From positions 21,236-85,235 of the forward strand of contig JADLHZ010000161.1 in assembly GCA_020848545.1 (NCBI GenBank): a stretch of 64,000 bases of DNA, given 5' to 3'. The notes below the pieces were generated by a model. That model was not told the DNA's origin and did no database searches. It saw only the letters and a list, made by a program, of their open reading frames with translations. The translations under genes and the position numbers were made by a program. Below are positions 1 through 7,766 of this stretch, in pieces. Positions within the stretch are counted from its first letter, which is position 1. The number at the start of each line of letters is the position of its first letter. The stretch is from Deltaproteobacteria bacterium. GTDB lineage: Bacteria > Myxococcota > JADLHZ01.

Positions 1-1383
1 GGCGGCGAACCCCGCCAGCGCGAAAGTCACGAGCGCACCCGGCTCGCGGTATCCGTACGCCACGCAGAAGATCACGACGACGATCGCGGTCGAAACCGAC
101 GGCCACATCTGCCGCAAGCTCTGCTTCGTCGCTTGCCCCCACGGCAGCGCCGGCCCGACGCCCATCAAGAACAAGATCGTGATGCCCATCGGCACGGCCA
201 TCTTGTTGAAGTACGGCTCGCCCACGCTGACCTTCACGCCGCGCACCGCCTCTGCGATCAGCGGATACACCGTGCCGAGCAACACCGTGAACGTGAGCGC
301 GACGAAGAGCAGGTTATTCAAGAAAAACGCGGCGTCACGCGACACCGCCGACTGGATGCGCCCCGTGGAGACGAGCAGGTGGCTGCGCAGCGCCAAGAGC
401 ACTGCGCTGACGACGACGATGAGCACGATAAAGACGAGGAACGTCGGCCCGATGTCCGACTGCGTGAACGAGTGCACGCTGTTGAAGACGCCGCTTCTCG
501 TCATGAACGTGCCGAGGATCGTCAGCGCAAACGTCGCTAGCGCCAGCGACAGCGTCCACGCCTTCAACATGTGCCGGCGCTCTTCGACGATCGTCGCGTG
601 GATGAACGCCGTCGCGGTGAGCCACGGCAAGAACGACGCGTTCTCGACGGGATCCCACGCCCAGTAGCCGCCCCAGCCGAGGACGGCGTACGCCCACCAC
701 GCGCCGATGATGATGCCGCAGCTCAAGAAGCCCCAGCCGATCATCGTCCAGCGTCTGAGCGGGGCCATCCACCGCTCGGAGAACTCGCCGCTCACCAAGG
801 CGCCGAGCGCCACGCCGAAGGGCACCGTCATGCCGACGTAGCCCAAGTAGAGGATCGGCGGGTGCACGACCATCAAGATGTGGTTCTGCAGGAGCGGATT
901 CGGACCAGGTCCGTCGGGCGGCACCGGCGACACTTCGGTGAAGGGCGTGGCCGGGCCGGCGATGAGAAACGCGAAGAACACGCCGACCGCGAGCATGCTG
1001 CCGACGGCGTAGGGAATGAAGCGCGCCTCTTCCTTGCGATAGCGCCACGCGAAGGCGGCCACGTAGCCCGAGAGGATGAGACCCCAGAACAGGATCGATC
1101 CTTCGAGCGCAGACCACAGTGACACGATGCGAAAGACGAGCGGCGTCGCCCGCGAGCCGACCTGCGCCACGTACTGGACGCTGAAGTCGAAGCCGACGAG
1201 CGCCGAGACCATCGTGAGGTTCGCGGCGAGCATGGCGCAGAAAAAAACGACGGCGGCGCGGACGGCGAAGGCGTGGCCGCGCGGGTCGCCGCGGCGCGTG
1301 AGCACGAACGCCGTGACCGATCCGAACGCGGCGGCGACGAGCGCGACGAGGATGCACGCTTGGCCGACGAGCGACGCGCTCAT
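1..1383 (-). CDS. ccmF: cytochrome c maturation protein CcmF (partial, C-terminus outside window)
   Basis: CcmF is the membrane subunit of the system I heme lyase, which receives heme from CcmE and helps attach it to apocytochrome c on the outer face of the inner membrane. The reading frame stays open from the ATG at 1383 to the left edge, about 461 codons, so the gene is truncated by the window and not visibly broken. The N-terminus reads MSASLVGQACILVALV, followed by hydrophobic helices and the family sequence SLWSALEGSILFWG. The tryptophan-rich heme-handling WWD motif, WGGYWAWDPVENASFLPW, lies near 620-690. The start overlaps the ccmE stop (ATGA), so the two are probably translationally coupled. 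It is the last visible gene of the ccm operon. Confidence 0.95.
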   Translation of the reverse strand, partial: MSASLVGQACILVALVAAAFGSVTAFVLTRRGDPRGHAFAVRAAVVFFCAMLAANLTMVSALVGFDFSVQYVAQVGSRATPLVFRIVSLWSALEGSILFWGLILSGYVAAFAWRYRKEEARFIPYAVGSMLAVGVFFAFLIAGPATPFTEVSPVPPDGPGPNPLLQNHILMVVHPPILYLGYVGMTVPFGVALGALVSGEFSERWMAPLRRWTMIGWGFLSCGIIIGAWWAYAVLGWGGYWAWDPVENASFLPWLTATAFIHATIVEERRHMLKAWTLSLALATFALTILGTFMTRSGVFNSVHSFTQSDIGPTFLVFIVLIVVVSAVLLALRSHLLVSTGRIQSAVSRDAAFFLNNLLFVALTFTVLLGTVYPLIAEAVRGVKVSVGEPYFNKMAVPMGITILFLMGVGPALPWGQATKQSLRQMWPSVSTAIVVVIFCVAYGYREPGALVTFALAGFAA

Positions 1384-1838
1384 TTTTGAACGCTCTTCGA
1401 ACCGTAGCCGGACTCGGCCTTGCCGTGCTCGGGCGGCTTGTACTCGTTCGAGTGGTTCACCATCACGCGATCGGAGTGGAAGACGAGGTCGCTCGCGAGC
1501 TTGCCTTCGACGACGACGCCGATGCCCTCTTTGAACATCGCCGGCGGCGCGCCCTTCGAGTCGACGAGGATCGACGGCGCGTTCGGCTCCGGCGAATCGG
1601 CGACGCGAAAGCGCAGCTCGAGCTTCTCGGCGTCCCACTTCATGCTGCCGGCTTGCACGATGCCGCCGAGCCGCACGGTGGACGCTTTGCCCGCCACCTT
1701 CTCCTGCTTGGCCAGCGTCTCACCGGGGGTCCAGTAATAGACGAGGTTGTCGCCGAGGTTCCCCCACGACACGTAGGCGAGGGAGCCGAGCATGAGCACG
1801 ATCGCGACGCCGACCAGCCATCGTGTGCGGTTTTCCAT
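1380..1838 (-). CDS. ccmE: cytochrome c maturation heme chaperone CcmE
   Basis: CcmE is the periplasmic heme chaperone that binds heme covalently and passes it from CcmC to the CcmF complex. The 152-residue product has one N-terminal membrane anchor (about residues 7-23) and then an OB-fold domain, with VRLGGIVQAGSMKW and DLVFHSDRV as family segments. The heme-binding His is His129 in VNHSNEYKPPE. Tyr133 keeps the HxxxY spacing, although the usual HDENY has become HSNEY. Length and position between ccmD and ccmF are normal for the family. The gene starts 4 bases after the ccmD stop and its own stop overlaps the ccmF start. Confidence 0.95.
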   Translation of the reverse strand: MENRTRWLVGVAIVLMLGSLAYVSWGNLGDNLVYYWTPGETLAKQEKVAGKASTVRLGGIVQAGSMKWDAEKLELRFRVADSPEPNAPSILVDSKGAPPAMFKEGIGVVVEGKLASDLVFHSDRVMVNHSNEYKPPEHGKAESGYGSKSVQK

Positions 1839-1842
1839 ACAT

Positions 1843-2001
1843 TCACCCTTTCGGCTTCTTGACCACGAGGTACAGCCCGTAGCCGAGCAGCGTCGCCAGC
1901 CCTAGCGCGTGCGCCGCCCACACGAAGCCCCAGTGGCCTTCGAGCACGCCGCTGCCGACTTCGGCGGCGGCGCCAAGAAGCGTATATGGTTGCGCGACCA
2001 T
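1843..2001 (-). CDS. ccmD: CcmD-like small membrane protein
   Basis: CcmD is a short single-span protein that stabilises the CcmABC-CcmE complex and helps release holo-CcmE. The frame chosen here gives 52 residues starting MVAQPYTLLG. It has one hydrophobic span (about residues 25-46, ending GYGLYLVV) and then a basic tail KKPKG, the usual CcmD arrangement. An in-frame extension upstream to 2037 is possible but would overlap ccmC and begins with an arginine run, so the internal ATG at 2001 is preferred. The call rests mostly on size, topology and position between ccmC and ccmE, because CcmD sequences are poorly conserved. Confidence 0.8.
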   Translation of the reverse strand: MVAQPYTLLGAAAEVGSGVLEGHWGFVWAAHALGLATLLGYGLYLVVKKPKG

Positions 2002-2011
2002 CGTCAGCCCC

Positions 2012-2692
2012 TCATGCCGGCGGCGGCGTCGACTCATGGGCGGCGTCCGCGCGCAAGAGCTCGTAGCGTCGCCAGATGAACCAGATCATCAAGAACAGGA
2101 ACGCAAACGCGTTGATGCGCAGCGGCAGCTTCATCGACGCGTCGACCGTCTGCGGCGTCGAGTGCGGTTGGTGCAGGCTGCGGAACCAGTTCGCGCTGTA
2201 ATAGACGAGCGGCAAGCTCACCGACGCGAAGATGCCGTAGACCGCGGCCCAGCGTGCGCGGCTTTCGGTGTCGTCGACGAAGCGGCGCAGCGCCGAGTAC
2301 GCCACGTAGAGCAGGAACATGATCAGCGTGAACGACAGGCGCGGATCCCATGACCACCACACGCCCCACGTCGGCTTCGCCCAGATCATGCCCGTCGCGA
2401 GCGACATCGCGTTGAAGACGGTGCCGGTCTTGGCGCTGGCGTCGGCGATGTGATCGTAGCGTGGCGTCTTCGTCCGCAAGTAGAGCCCGCTGAAGATCGC
2501 GGTGCTCAAGAACGCGACGAGCGCGAGCCAGCCGGACGGCACGTGGACATAAATGATGCGCATGACGTCGCCCATCGCCATCTCGGGCGGCGCCCAGAAG
2601 AGCCCCAAGTACTCGCCGAGGCCGAGCAAGGTCACCCCCGTGCCGAGCACGAGCCACTGCCCGAGGGGCCTCTTTGTCGACTCAGCGCTCAC
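2012..2692 (-). CDS. ccmC: heme transporter/handling protein CcmC
   Basis: CcmC is an inner-membrane protein that presents heme to CcmE. The 226-residue product begins with GTG at 2692, whose GTGA overlaps the ccmB stop; this start removes an unlikely 26-residue extension. It has six predicted membrane helices, with IYVHVPSGWLAL in the N-terminal part. The family WWD motif is WGVWWSWDPRLSFTL. Conserved histidines are seen in YVHVPS and SLHQPHS. The C-terminus ends in a proline/alanine tail. It lies in the order ccmA-B-C-D-E-F typical of system I clusters. Confidence 0.95.
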   Translation of the reverse strand: MSAESTKRPLGQWLVLGTGVTLLGLGEYLGLFWAPPEMAMGDVMRIIYVHVPSGWLALVAFLSTAIFSGLYLRTKTPRYDHIADASAKTGTVFNAMSLATGMIWAKPTWGVWWSWDPRLSFTLIMFLLYVAYSALRRFVDDTESRARWAAVYGIFASVSLPLVYYSANWFRSLHQPHSTPQTVDASMKLPLRINAFAFLFLMIWFIWRRYELLRADAAHESTPPPA

Positions 2693-3378
2693 TCGTCCAC
2701 CACCGACGGAAACAGCAGAAAACCGAGCGCCCAATAGACCACATTGAACGCGACCAGCAAGGACAGCCACGTGAAGGCGTCGCCCATGGGATCGCCGGCG
2801 ATGACGAGCGCGGTCGCCTTCACCGCCGCGAGCAAGACCGGGACGAGCAGAGGGAACAAGAGCACCGGCAGCAGCAGGTCCTTCGACTTCGCGTTCGTGC
2901 TGATCGCCGCGAGCAAGGTGCCGGGCGCGCTGATCGCGAAGACGCCGAGCGCGACGACGGCGAGCAGGCGCAACGCGTGCAGCGGGCCGTCGAGGCCCAC
3001 GTCGTAGAGCACGAGCATCATCGGCACGAGCAGCGCGCCGAGGAGCAACAAGAGCAACGCGTTCGCCAGCGCTTTGCCCAAGTAGACGGCGCGCGCATCC
3101 GCCGGCGTCAGGAGCACCGCTTCGAGGGCGCGGTTCTCGGCTTCGACGCGAAACGCTTCAGACAACGCAAGCACACTGGCAAAGAGCAAGCCGAGCCATA
3201 GATAGCCGCCGGCGTGATCGCGCATCGTCTGGATGTCGGCGCCGAGCGCAAACGAGAACATCAAGAGCGCCGCCACCGAGAAGAACACGAGCGCCGAGAG
3301 CCGCGCGCGCGTGCGCCACTCGATGAGCAAGTCCTTCTTCACGATGGCGACGAGCGTGGCGAAGAGCGTCGCGTTCAT
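2689..3378 (-). CDS. ccmB: heme exporter membrane subunit CcmB
   Basis: CcmB is the membrane subunit that pairs with the CcmA ATPase to drive release of holo-CcmE from CcmC. The 229-residue product starts at the ATG at 3378, which overlaps the ccmA stop (ATGA). It opens with VAIVKKDLLIEWRTR, the usual cytosolic N-terminus. About six hydrophobic spans follow, including LLLLLLGALLVPMMLVL and LLLPVLLFPLLVPVLLA. The length matches the family. It is coupled at both ends to ccmA and ccmC. Confidence 0.93.
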   Translation of the reverse strand: MNATLFATLVAIVKKDLLIEWRTRARLSALVFFSVAALLMFSFALGADIQTMRDHAGGYLWLGLLFASVLALSEAFRVEAENRALEAVLLTPADARAVYLGKALANALLLLLLGALLVPMMLVLYDVGLDGPLHALRLLAVVALGVFAISAPGTLLAAISTNAKSKDLLLPVLLFPLLVPVLLAAVKATALVIAGDPMGDAFTWLSLLVAFNVVYWALGFLLFPSVVDE

Positions 3379-4010
3379 ACGAGCCGCCCGTTCGTCAGCC
3401 GCACTTCGCGATCCGAGAGGCGCCGGCCCTGATCGATCCAGTGCGTCGCCAACACGATCGTCGTGCCGGCTTTTCGCTCCTCGGCGATCCACGTCTCGAC
3501 GTCGGCCATGCCTTCGGGATCGAGCTCACCGAAGGGCTCGTCGAGCAGCACGATCTTCGGGCGCTTCAACATCACGCGCGCCAGGCTCAGGCGCTTCTTC
3601 ATGCCGGCCGAGAACTGCCGCACCGGCGTGTCGGCGCGCTCGCGCAGACGCACACGGGCGAGCAATTCGTCGATCGCTTGCGTGTCGCGACCGAGCAGCG
3701 CGGCGTGCAGGCGCAAGTTCTCGGCGGCGCTGAGATCGTCGTAGTGGCCGCTTTGGTGCGAGAGCAGCGCCACGGCCGTCCGCGCCGCTTGCCGTTCTCG
3801 CACGACGTCGCGATCGAAGACGCGCAGGGCGCCAACACTCGGCGCGGTCAGCCCGGCCATCAACCTGAGCAGCGTGGTCTTCCCCGAGCCGTTGTGGCCG
3901 GTGAGCATCACGCTCTCGCCCGCGTTGATCTGGAGCGACGTGCGCACGAGCGCCCACCGCGCTCCGTAACGCTTGCTGACGCCGTCGACCTGGATCGCCT
4001 GCGCGCTCAC
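3375..4010 (-). CDS. ccmA: cytochrome c maturation ABC ATPase CcmA
   Basis: This is the ATP-binding subunit of the CcmAB complex. With the GTG start at 4010 (GTGA overlap with the folD stop) it has 211 residues, normal for CcmA; an upstream ATG at 4034 would add only eight residues. The Walker A motif GHNGSGKTT is at about residues 38-46, the ABC signature is FSAGMKKRLSLAR, and Walker B is KIVLLDEPFGELD, followed by the switch histidine in ATHWID. It follows folD directly, so heme-export capacity appears to be co-transcribed with folate metabolism here. Confidence 0.95.
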   Translation of the reverse strand: MSAQAIQVDGVSKRYGARWALVRTSLQINAGESVMLTGHNGSGKTTLLRLMAGLTAPSVGALRVFDRDVVRERQAARTAVALLSHQSGHYDDLSAAENLRLHAALLGRDTQAIDELLARVRLRERADTPVRQFSAGMKKRLSLARVMLKRPKIVLLDEPFGELDPEGMADVETWIAEERKAGTTIVLATHWIDQGRRLSDREVRLTNGRLV

Positions 4011-4858
4011 TGATGCTTTTGGATCCGCGCGCAAGTCAGCGTGTTCTCGAGCAGCATGGCGATCGTCATCGGCCCGACGCCGCCCGGCACCGGCGTGATC
4101 GCCTTGGCGCGCTCGGCTGCAGCCGCGTAGTCGACGTCGCCGGTGAGCTTGCCGTCCTGGCCGCGGTTGATGCCGACGTCGATCACGATGGCGCCGGGCT
4201 TCACCCAGTCACCTTTGACGAAGCCGGCCTTGCCGATCGCCGCGACGATGATGTCGGCCTGCTTCACGATCGCTGGCAGATCCTTCGTCTTGCTATGACA
4301 CACCGTGACCGTCGCGTTCGCGTTGAGCAGTAATTGCGCCACCGGCTTGCCGACGATGTTGCTACGCCCGATCACGACCGCGTGCAGACCCGTGATGTCC
4401 TTCTGCGCTTCATGGATCAACGCGAGACAGCCGCGCGGCGTGCACGGCGTGAGCGTCGCACGCCCTTGCGACAAAAGTCCCGCGTGGTGCGGGTGAAAGG
4501 CGTCGACGTCCTTGTTCGGATCGATGAGCTCGAGCACCTTGCGCTCGTCGATGCCCTTCGGCAACGGCAGCTGCACGAGGATGCCGCTGACGCTCGCGTC
4601 GTCGTCCCAGCGCTTCACGATCGCGAGCACTTCTTGCTCGTTGGTCTCGGGCTTGTGCACCACCTCGCTCGTGATGCCGACCTCGCCGCATGCCTTCGCT
4701 TTGTTGCGCACGTAGACTTCGCTCGCGGGGTCGTCGCCGGCTCTGAGCACGCAGAGCTTCGGTGTGACGCCTGTCTTCTGTATGAATTCTTTTACATCAG
4801 CGGCGAGCTTCGTCTTGACGCGCTGGGCGAGGGCTTTTCCGTCGAGGACCGTGGGCAT
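4007..4858 (-). CDS. folD: bifunctional methylene-THF dehydrogenase/methenyl-THF cyclohydrolase FolD
   Basis: FolD interconverts 5,10-methylene-THF and 10-formyl-THF in the cytosol using NADP. The 283-residue product starts MPTVLDGKALAQRVK at the ATG at 4858. The catalytic Lys segment is YVRNKAKACGEVGI. Other family motifs are SGILVQLPLPKGID, the Rossmann segment VVIGRSNIVGKPVA, and PVPGGVGPMT near the C-terminus. A longer in-frame extension to 5017 would run into the divergent sigma factor gene and has no family similarity. It is the first gene of the minus-strand ccm operon, with 82 bases to the divergent sigma factor. Confidence 0.96.
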   Translation of the reverse strand: MPTVLDGKALAQRVKTKLAADVKEFIQKTGVTPKLCVLRAGDDPASEVYVRNKAKACGEVGITSEVVHKPETNEQEVLAIVKRWDDDASVSGILVQLPLPKGIDERKVLELIDPNKDVDAFHPHHAGLLSQGRATLTPCTPRGCLALIHEAQKDITGLHAVVIGRSNIVGKPVAQLLLNANATVTVCHSKTKDLPAIVKQADIIVAAIGKAGFVKGDWVKPGAIVIDVGINRGQDGKLTGDVDYAAAAERAKAITPVPGGVGPMTIAMLLENTLTCARIQKHQ

Positions 4859-4940
4859 GCGGGGCGAGTTACGACGGAAGCCCGGCGCAGGCAAAGGTTG
4901 CCGTGGTCGATGGGGCTTCGTCGCGCTACCATGATCTCGC

Positions 4941-5534
4941 GTGGTCTCCGTCCTGCTCGACCTGTCGGACTCCGCTCGCCTCTCGCACGAGCAACAGCTC
5001 TGTGCCCGCGCGCGCAACGGCGACCGCGCCGCGTTCTCGGCGCTCTACAACCTCTTCGCCCTGCGCCTGTACAACAGCGTCGCCCGCGAGGTGCGCAGCC
5101 GCGCCGTCGCCGACGACATCGTCGCCGAGACCTTTCATGCCGCCTTCCAAAAGATCGACAGCTTTCGCGGCGAACGCAGCATGTGGTTCTGGCTGCACAA
5201 GTCTGCGATGAACCGCATCAACGATCTGCGTCGCGCGCGCCTTCGCGCCGATCGCGCCTGGAACGGCGTCGGCCATCTCTTCGGCACGAGCGTCAACCCT
5301 GACATGGAGACGGCGATCGATTGGACGCGGTTGAAGACTTCGTTTCACAGTATGCTCGGCGAGCTGCCCGACGACCAACGCCGCGCGCTGGAGCTGCGCT
5401 ACGGCGAGGACCTCGAACGCGAAGCCTGCGCGGCGGCGATGAACGTCACGCCAGGGCACTTCTCGGTCATCCTGAACCGGGCCGCGGCGGCGCTCGGCGC
5501 GGCGTGGAAGAAGCGCTCGGGAGGCGCACCTTGA
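4941..5534 (+). CDS. ECF-family RNA polymerase sigma factor
   Basis: This is a predicted extracytoplasmic-function sigma factor of 197 residues. Region 2 covers about residues 20-85: FSALYNLFALRLYNSVARE, then ADDIVAETFHAAFQKIDSFRG and the tryptophan-rich MWFWLHKSAMNRINDLRR that contacts the -10 element. Region 4 follows at about 135-190, with LGELPDDQRRALELRYGEDL and a helix-turn-helix AAMNVTPGHFSVILNR. The start is GTG at 4941, as no in-frame ATG precedes it. Its TTGA end overlaps the next gene, a membrane protein that is probably its regulator. The regulon cannot be read from sequence. Confidence 0.9.
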   Translation: MVSVLLDLSDSARLSHEQQLCARARNGDRAAFSALYNLFALRLYNSVAREVRSRAVADDIVAETFHAAFQKIDSFRGERSMWFWLHKSAMNRINDLRRARLRADRAWNGVGHLFGTSVNPDMETAIDWTRLKTSFHSMLGELPDDQRRALELRYGEDLEREACAAAMNVTPGHFSVILNRAAAALGAAWKKRSGGAP

Positions 5535-6352
5535 GCGACCGATTGGGCGACAAGCCGACGCCGGAGGAACAAGCCGAAGCGGATGCGCTCGCCGCGTGGG
5601 AGGCCGGCGGCGATCCGGAGCATCTGAACGAAGACGCGGCCGACGGCGCCGCGCTCGCGTCCTTCATGCTGCACCCGCCGACGCCCGAGCATTTGCGCGT
5701 GATCGAGCAACGCATCGTCCTTCCGCGTCCGCGCCGGCGAGTCGTTCGCACGACGGCAGTCGCGCTGCTCGCCGCTGCCGCGAGCGTGCTCCTCTGGTTC
5801 TCGTTGCAGCCCGTCGAGACGCCGCTTCCACCACTGCAGCTCCCGCTACCGAGCCATGAGATCGTGAAGCTGCAAGCCGACGCGGTGAAGAAAGGCAACA
5901 GCGACGCGCTCGATCCGGTGATGGACGTCTACCGCCGCTCGCTCGTGCAGGCGCCACGGTTGCGCGCCGCCGAGCCCACGTACTCGCGCGTCGATGAAGC
6001 ACTGCGCCGAGGTGACACCGATGCCGCCCGCGCCGCGCTGACGGCGTTCATTGATCAGCCGCCGAGCGGTCTGGGCACCAGCGACGCGCGCGTGTTGCAA
6101 CGCGATGCGCTCGCCCGGCTTGCGGCTTTGGAGCTGCGAACGAACCGCCCGCAGCAAGCGCTGGCGAGCGCGGATCGCGGCCTCGCGTTCGGAAAATCGG
6201 CGGATGCGTTCACGGTGAATTTGCTGCTCGCGCGCGCGAACGCGTGTCGTCAGCTCGGCGATGCGCGCTGCGAAGGCGAAGCGCTGCACGACGCCATCGA
6301 GATCCTCGATGCGATGCTGACGGCGCTGCTCGATGGAATGGACAAGAAGTGA
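5531..6352 (+). CDS. single-span membrane protein, probable anti-sigma partner with helical periplasmic repeats
   Basis: The protein has 273 residues if it starts at TTG 5531, coupled as TTGA to the sigma factor stop. Upstream in-frame codons belong to the sigma gene and read as arginine-rich noise. The N-terminal 70 residues are acidic and cytosolic and lack the zinc anti-sigma HxxxCxxC motif. One membrane span is at about residues 72-92, after a basic PRPRRR stop. The C-terminal part is alanine/arginine-rich helical sequence resembling TPR-like repeats (DEALRRGDTDAARAALTAFI, LAALELRTNRPQQALASADR). Anti-sigma function is inferred only from coupling and topology. Confidence 0.65.
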   Translation: MSDRLGDKPTPEEQAEADALAAWEAGGDPEHLNEDAADGAALASFMLHPPTPEHLRVIEQRIVLPRPRRRVVRTTAVALLAAAASVLLWFSLQPVETPLPPLQLPLPSHEIVKLQADAVKKGNSDALDPVMDVYRRSLVQAPRLRAAEPTYSRVDEALRRGDTDAARAALTAFIDQPPSGLGTSDARVLQRDALARLAALELRTNRPQQALASADRGLAFGKSADAFTVNLLLARANACRQLGDARCEGEALHDAIEILDAMLTALLDGMDKK

Positions 6353-6364
6353 GAATCGGGACGC

Positions 6365-6400
6365 GATCGGCCGGGAGCGTCGCATGACTCCCGACCGATC
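6365..6400. terminator. hairpin between convergent genes, possible bidirectional terminator
   Basis: GATCGGCCGGGAG at 6365-6377 pairs with CTCCCGACCGATC at 6388-6400, a 12-bp stem with one C/A mismatch and a 10-base loop. It lies in the 62-base gap between the convergent genes ending at 6352 and 6415. There is no strong T-run on either side, so termination is inferred from position and structure only. Confidence 0.45.
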
Positions 6401-6414
6401 GATCCCTCCGTTGC

Positions 6415-6957
6415 CTACGCGGGAACTTTCACGGGCGCCGGAACCGGATCTTTCTCAGGCGCCGGCGTCGGCTTCGCCTGCGGCTCGTCGCTCTCGCGGT
6501 CGGTGTTCGCCGTCGCCTTCTTTTTCGGCTGCGGCGCGAAGAACTCTTCGACCGACTCGATCGACTTGGCGATCTCGGCGTTGACCGTCGCCAAGCCCCC
6601 GAGCACCCGGTAGTGCGCGAGGAACGTCTTGTACGCCGCCGCGCGCTTGACCAGGATCGCGTCATCGATCCGCGCGGCGATCACCGAGAGCTTTCGCTTC
6701 AAGAGCGCGAGCTCTTCGGAGTCGGCGATGTCGCGCTTCATGCTCGCCGTATCGTAGTGCGGGATGGCGACGTTCGCTTCTTTCGCCACCTCCGCCACGA
6801 GCCGGGCGAGGTTTTCCCAACCGACGCGAACGCCCGTCAACTGACGGCGTTCGCCCTCGGCAAGGACTGCGACGTCGTCAGACATCTGCTCCTCCACCTC
6901 CTTCAATGCGTTGTTCAACTTCTCGAAACTCAACTTCTGGCCACTCTGCGTCTTCAT
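6415..6957 (-). CDS. uncharacterised helical protein with Lys/Pro-rich tail
   Basis: No family recognised. The 180-residue product starts at the ATG at 6957, preceded by the Shine-Dalgarno-like AAAGGA; longer starts would cover sequence of non-coding character. Residues 1-145 are predicted helical and charged (KLSFEKLNNALKEVEEQM, DIADSEELALLKRKLSVIAAR) with a central IPHYDTASMKRD segment. The last 35 residues are a low-complexity tail rich in Pro, Lys and Ala (APQPKKKATANTDRE, then PAPEKDPVPAPVKVPA). There is no signal peptide or membrane span, so it is probably cytosolic. It is transcribed away from the repeat region at 7.1 kb. Confidence 0.7.
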   Translation of the reverse strand: MKTQSGQKLSFEKLNNALKEVEEQMSDDVAVLAEGERRQLTGVRVGWENLARLVAEVAKEANVAIPHYDTASMKRDIADSEELALLKRKLSVIAARIDDAILVKRAAAYKTFLAHYRVLGGLATVNAEIAKSIESVEEFFAPQPKKKATANTDRESDEPQAKPTPAPEKDPVPAPVKVPA

Positions 6958-7060
6958 ACCCTGTCCTTTCGTGATGAGGTCCGAACCATTCGAACCTTTG
7001 ATGGCTAGACGCCGATGGGGGGCCGAAATTACAAAACGAAGTGAAATTATTTTCGGAGCG

Positions 7061-7278
7061 GTGTGGGTGACTGGGGTCGGCGGTGTCGTGCACTGCGGTT
7101 GGCGCTGTGGTGGACTGGGGTTGGCCTTGTGGTGCACTGGGACCGCCCTTGTCGTCCGCCGCGCTCGCCCTTGTGGTGTACTGAGCCGGGCTCAGTGATC
7201 CACTGAGGTCGCCCTTGTCGTGGGCGGTGTTGTCAGCGCCGGCGCCGGGGCGGGCCTAGTGGTGCACTGGGGCGGGCG
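7061..7278. repeat. degenerate 22-bp tandem repeat
   Basis: Between 7061 and about 7191 a G/T-rich unit recurs at 22-base spacing. Units start near 7082, 7104, 7126, 7148 and 7170, each resembling TTGTGGTGCACTGGGG followed by a short variable GC stretch. Later, less regular copies are at about 7195-7213, 7214-7235 and 7253-7278. Many copies keep the GTGCAC palindrome or a one-base variant. The block lies within a gene-free stretch (6958-7766) and is strongly asymmetric between strands. No function is evident. Confidence 0.7.
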
Positions 7279-7293
7279 TTTTCCGCGGAAACG
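7278..7293. repeat. TTTCCGCGGAAA palindrome, copy 1
   Basis: The core TTTCCGCGGAAA is at 7280-7291, within CGTTTTCCGCGGAAACG. It lies just beyond the stop codon of the HNH relic. A near-identical palindrome lies on the other side of the relic at 7452-7469, and related sequence occurs inside the intact HNH gene (about 63088-63100). Confidence 0.7.
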
Positions 7294-7296
7294 CGG

Positions 7297-7446
7297 TCAG
7301 CCACGTACGAGCGAGTTGACGACGCAGTGGTAGTCCATCGTTGCGTGTCTCGGCATCACCATCTCGGCGGTCGCGAATGCCGTGCCGATCGGCATTGGCA
7401 GCGCGGGCGGCGAATTCGCGATCGGCGCGCCGCGTGGATCCTTGAA
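7297..7446 (-). pseudogene. C-terminal relic of a DUF222/HNH endonuclease gene
   Basis: On the minus strand, 7446 to 7297 encodes 49 residues and a TGA stop, starting FKDPRGAPIANSPPALP and ending DYHCVVNSLVRG. This matches the last 49 residues of the intact HNH endonuclease at 62629-63816 at 38 of 49 positions by direct comparison. The catalytic HNH region and everything upstream are missing. Similarity stops abruptly at CTTGAACA, a few bases before a perfect ACGTTTCCGCGGAAACGT palindrome (7452-7469). No start codon or ribosome binding site is present. This is the remnant of a lost gene copy or a partial duplication. Confidence 0.85.
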
Positions 7447-7451
7447 CACAC

Positions 7452-7469
7452 ACGTTTCCGCGGAAACGT
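7452..7469. repeat. TTTCCGCGGAAA palindrome, copy 2 (perfect 18 bp)
   Basis: ACGTTTCCGCGGAAACGT is a perfect 18-base palindrome placed exactly at the truncated end of the HNH relic. Together with the copy at 7278-7293 it brackets the relic. From here to 7766 no gene, terminator or further repeat was recognised; the sequence is GC-rich and non-coding in character. Confidence 0.75.
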
Positions 7470-7766
7470 CCGCTCACCGTCCGTGAGCGAAGCTGAGCGA
7501 CAGCGGCGCCGGGCGAGCCCCGCCCAGACGCCCCGAGTGCTGCGGCTGGGAGGGAGAGCGAGCCCGAAGCGCCGCGGCGAACCATGTGCATCGGACGTGA
7601 CGCGCGCAGCGCGGCGCGGCCGGTGCGCGCAGGGACGTTCGCAGACGAGGACGCCGCGCGACCGACGCGCACGGACCATCGCCGCAGGATCACCGCAACC
7701 GGCCGATGCCCCCACCTGCTTTTCGCCTCGCTCCGTTCCCGTTCCCAAGGGTCGTCCCTCGAACGC

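Noticed and set aside
335..1357. Minus-strand 340-codon frame within the ccm region
   Set aside because: It is an alternative frame of ccmF; the ccmF frame contains the WWD motif and family sequence.
7061..7278. Possible CRISPR array
   Set aside because: Units are contiguous and degenerate at 22 bases, with no unique spacers and no cas genes.
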